A program made the translations under genes and the position numbers. From Fomitopsis serialis (lineage: Eukaryota; Basidiomycota; Agaricomycetes; Polyporales; Fomitopsidaceae), in contig NW_025954983.1 in assembly GCF_022376445.1 (NCBI RefSeq), positions 62,001 to 126,000 on the forward strand: a stretch of 64,000 nucleotides of DNA. The letters are read 5' to 3'. Position 1 is the stretch's first letter. Each line of letters opens with the position of its first letter. Positions 61,453 to 64,000 of this stretch are shown here, piece after piece. The notes below the pieces were generated by a model, which worked only from the letters and a program-made list of their open reading frames with translations, made no database searches and was not told the origin of the DNA.

Positions 61453-64000
61453 ATGGCTGCGGTGGACGAGCCTCCGCAGACTAAATCCAAGGTGTGTTCG
61501 GTGCAGCTGGTATATGACTCCCGCCCTCAAGGCGTTCGCGCGTAGGAGAAAACGAAAGCAAAGCAGAGGTACCTGAAGGCCAAGAAGGAGAGGCGCAAGA
61601 AGCGTAAACCTCAATCAGCGCCGGATGTAGCTGCGAAGCGGGATCGGCACCCACTCGTTATTCCCGGGTCTGGTTCCGATGCGGAGGGCCATGAGGGATC
61701 GTCGGAAGAGAGCGAGGTCGAGGAGATGATTGTAGATTCTTCGCGACCTGCAGACGTCGAAGAGGGGCATCATCTTGAAGCGAATGAGAGAGCGAGGGGC
61801 AAAGGGTCGCGGAAAGAGAAGGAGGACACTGAGCGACCACGAAAGCGGCGGAAGCTCGAAACGGAAGAACAGAACGCGCAGCCCGTAGACGATGAAGAAA
61901 CCGTACCTCGCGAAGCATCCCCTCAACCACGCCGTAGATCCAATACACCGCCAGCAGCCCTCCCTGCCTTCCCCCTCCCTACGCGCCCCGACGCGCCCTC
62001 GAGACAGACGCTCGCCCTCCAAGGGCTCGATAAGGCACTCGTCGAGGCCGAGCTCGTCGACCCTGCGAAATTGCACGCGTTCCCTACTGCGTCTGACGAC
62101 GACGGAGGAACAGGTTTGAATGAGAAAATGCGGAAGAGACTGAAGGAACTAGGCGTGACGGAGTTGTTTGCTGGTCCGTGCAGCGCCTTCATTGCATATC
62201 ATGGTCGAGGGTACCTGACTCGTGATGAACAGTTCAGACGGCAGTCGTCCCGTTTCTGCTCACCCCCGACTCTGTCAAGGCACTCTACTTGCCGTATGAC
62301 CCGCCGAGAGACGTCTGCGTCTCCGCGCCGACAGGTAGCGGAAAGACGTTGGCGTATGTCCTGCCCATCGTCGAGGTAGGGTCATGACCGCTCACTCTGT
62401 GGCAGCACGAAAATGGCTGATCAAGTGCGTTACGCTAGATCCTCTCAGTACGTGTTGTTACTCGCTTGCGGGCGCTTATCGTGCTCCCCACGCGCGATCT
62501 CGTTACACAAGTGCGCGAAACATTTGAGGCAGTGGCAAAAGGGCGAGGACTCAAGGTAGGACTTTTACCCAGTCGAAGTAGCGTTGCATGGAGCTTAGTT
62601 GTGCGAACAGATTGCGACGGCAACTGGCCAGCACTCCTTCGCCCATGAGCAGGCTCAACTCATTGCTGACAGGTCCCCGGAGTGCGTACAAAGTCATCTC
62701 CGTGTCTCTGTCACTCTGTCACTGATCCACGAGAATGACAGCATGCAAGGCGGCTCTAGCAAGGTCGATGTGCTCATCTGCACGCCCGGCCGCCTCATGG
62801 ACCATCTGAATGGCACGCCGAACTTTTCCCTGCAACACCTCCGGTTCCTCGTATGTTCCGTCTAATCTTACTTTCCTTCATTCGCTAATGGTACACGATC
62901 TGATAGGTAATAGACGAGGCCGACCGCCTCCTCGCTCAATCCTTCCAAGACTGGCTCGCCCAAGTCCTCTCTGCCACCCGTCCACCACCCGTCCCCGAAG
63001 GTCCCACCTCTCTGTCTCCCAACCCCTCTTCCACACTCGACATCCCCCGCGCAGACGCCCTCTCCCCCGCGTCCCTGCACCTCCTCCACGGCATGCCGCA
63101 CGTGCGCACCGACGTCGATGAGAAGCGGGAGTCGTCCTGCCAGAAGCTGCTCTTCTCGGCGACGCTCACGCGCGACCCGGCGAAGATCGCGGCGCTGAAC
63201 TTGCGGGAGCCGAAGTACTTCGTCGTGCAAGGCCAGGGCAAGGGCGGAGAGAAGGGCGGAGAGGGCGTGCTGGATTTCGTGATGGAGAGGTACAGCATGC
63301 CCGCGACGCTCTCGGTGCGTATGTCCCATTTCTCGTGTCTCCGAGTCTGCATCTACGGAATGTGGCTGACGTGGCATTGAACGCGCTCAGGAACACATGC
63401 TTGTCTGCTCGTCTGCGGAGAAGCCGCTCATGCTCTTCCACCTCGTGCACGCGCACGACGTCGTCAACGCGCTCGTGTTCACCAAGTCCGCGGAGTCGAC
63501 GACACGGCTCGTCAGGCTGTTCGGGTTCTTCGAGGCCGCGCTCCGCGCGGAGCAGGCCGTCGTCGCGTGCGCGTACTCAAGCGACCTCAGCCCGGGCGAG
63601 CGCAAGACGATCCTGGAGCGGTTCAGGAATAGGGAGATCCACATGTGCGTTCCACAGCCCTTTCAAGTTGTCTGACCAAGGCGGGGCTGATGTTCTCGGG
63701 TCGCCGGGTGTGTAGATTGGTGTGCTCTGATCTGATCTCGCGCGGGATCGACATCAGCCACGTCTCGCACGTCGTGAGCTACGATGCCCCGGTCGACATG
63801 CGCAAGTACGTGCACCGTGTCGGGCGGACGGCGCGGGCGGGCCGGGCTGGAGATGCATGGACGCTCGTCGAGGAGCAAGAGGTCAGTCGCCACTATTTTC
63901 CTTTGTGGCGTTCTGGGACCCGCGTCCCGTTGAGCTCATCAGACGAATGTACTGACGTTGATCGTGTTCAGGCGCGCTACTTCAAGACAATGTTGAAGGG
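61453..64000 (+). CDS. DBP6: DEAD-box RNA helicase, DBP6/DDX51 type (partial at window end)
   Basis: Exon 1 is 61453-61491, a 54-nt intron follows, exon 2 is 61546-62173 and exon 3 is 62233-62375. The N-terminus is Lys/Arg- and acid-rich, as in nucleolar helicases. Helicase motifs in order: SAPTGSGKT (I), [12 protein letters not shown] (Ia), [10 protein letters not shown] (Ib), [17 protein letters not shown] (II), [11 protein letters not shown] (III), [15 protein letters not shown] (IV), [16 protein letters not shown] (V) and [13 protein letters not shown] (VI). The PTRDLV form and [10 protein letters not shown] lead fit DBP6/DDX51, which acts in 60S ribosomal subunit assembly. The gene continues past the right edge ([10 protein letters not shown]). 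Confidence 0.88.

Noticed and set aside
1..64000. CRISPR arrays, bacterial operons, ribosome-binding sites
   Set aside because: Intron-rich eukaryotic genes and fungal retroelements rule out a prokaryotic reading. The repeats near 1085-1170 lack spacers.

Overview
The window is a piece of a basidiomycete (Agaricomycete, probably polypore-type) nuclear genome. This is inferred from GC-rich DNA, host genes with many 49-77 nt GT..AG introns, and the gene set: ERG28, a FOX2-type peroxisomal beta-oxidation enzyme, a CAX Ca2+/H+ antiporter, cyclin B, an XLF/NHEJ1-like end-joining factor and a DBP6-type helicase.

Layout. About 1,040-15,120 is transposon. A Tad-like LINE lies on the minus strand, with ORF1 (CCHC knuckle, RGG tail) at about 15.1-12.4 kb and ORF2 (endonuclease, reverse transcriptase, Cys/His motif, RNase H-like) from 11.9 kb down to about 1.1 kb. 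ORF2 is split inside a conserved RT motif by a 6,266-bp LTR retrotransposon (3940-10205). That element has two identical 201-bp LTRs, TGT..ACA ends, a CCCGG target-site duplication and a polypurine tract. Its only gene encodes a 1,832-residue protein with no recognisable gag, protease, integrase or RT domain. The coding sequence is studded with dozens of short, often perfect hairpins. Some sit in repeat families whose arms co-vary. This is the most unusual object in the window.

15.1-18.5 kb holds no recognised gene. From 18.5 kb host genes begin: two tandem GNAT acetyltransferase paralogs; a CCDC174-like protein with a 14-nt microexon; a metallo-beta-lactamase-fold hydrolase; a molybdopterin-synthase small subunit (MOCS2A-like); thiamine pyrophosphokinase; an unidentified protein with a hydrophobic C-terminal segment; a large Ser/Pro-rich protein head-to-head with ERG28; and an F-box/LRR protein. 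About 38.2-43.5 kb is gene-poor. Then come the CAX exchanger (15 coding exons, one of 8 nt), FOX2, cyclin B, an AGGF1-like FHA/G-patch protein, an XLF-like protein, another gene-poor stretch, and DBP6, which runs off the right edge.

The host genes do not form one pathway. They are ordinary housekeeping genes in metabolism (sterol, thiamine, molybdenum cofactor, fatty-acid oxidation), ion transport, cell cycle, DNA repair and ribosome biogenesis. Several otherwise well-conserved genes are broken only by isolated one-base frameshifts, mostly apparent one-base losses, while others (GNATs, CCDC174, ERG28, CAX, the LTR-element ORF) are clean. Leftover assembly indels are the simplest reading. All functional calls rest on motif recognition by eye; no database search was run.
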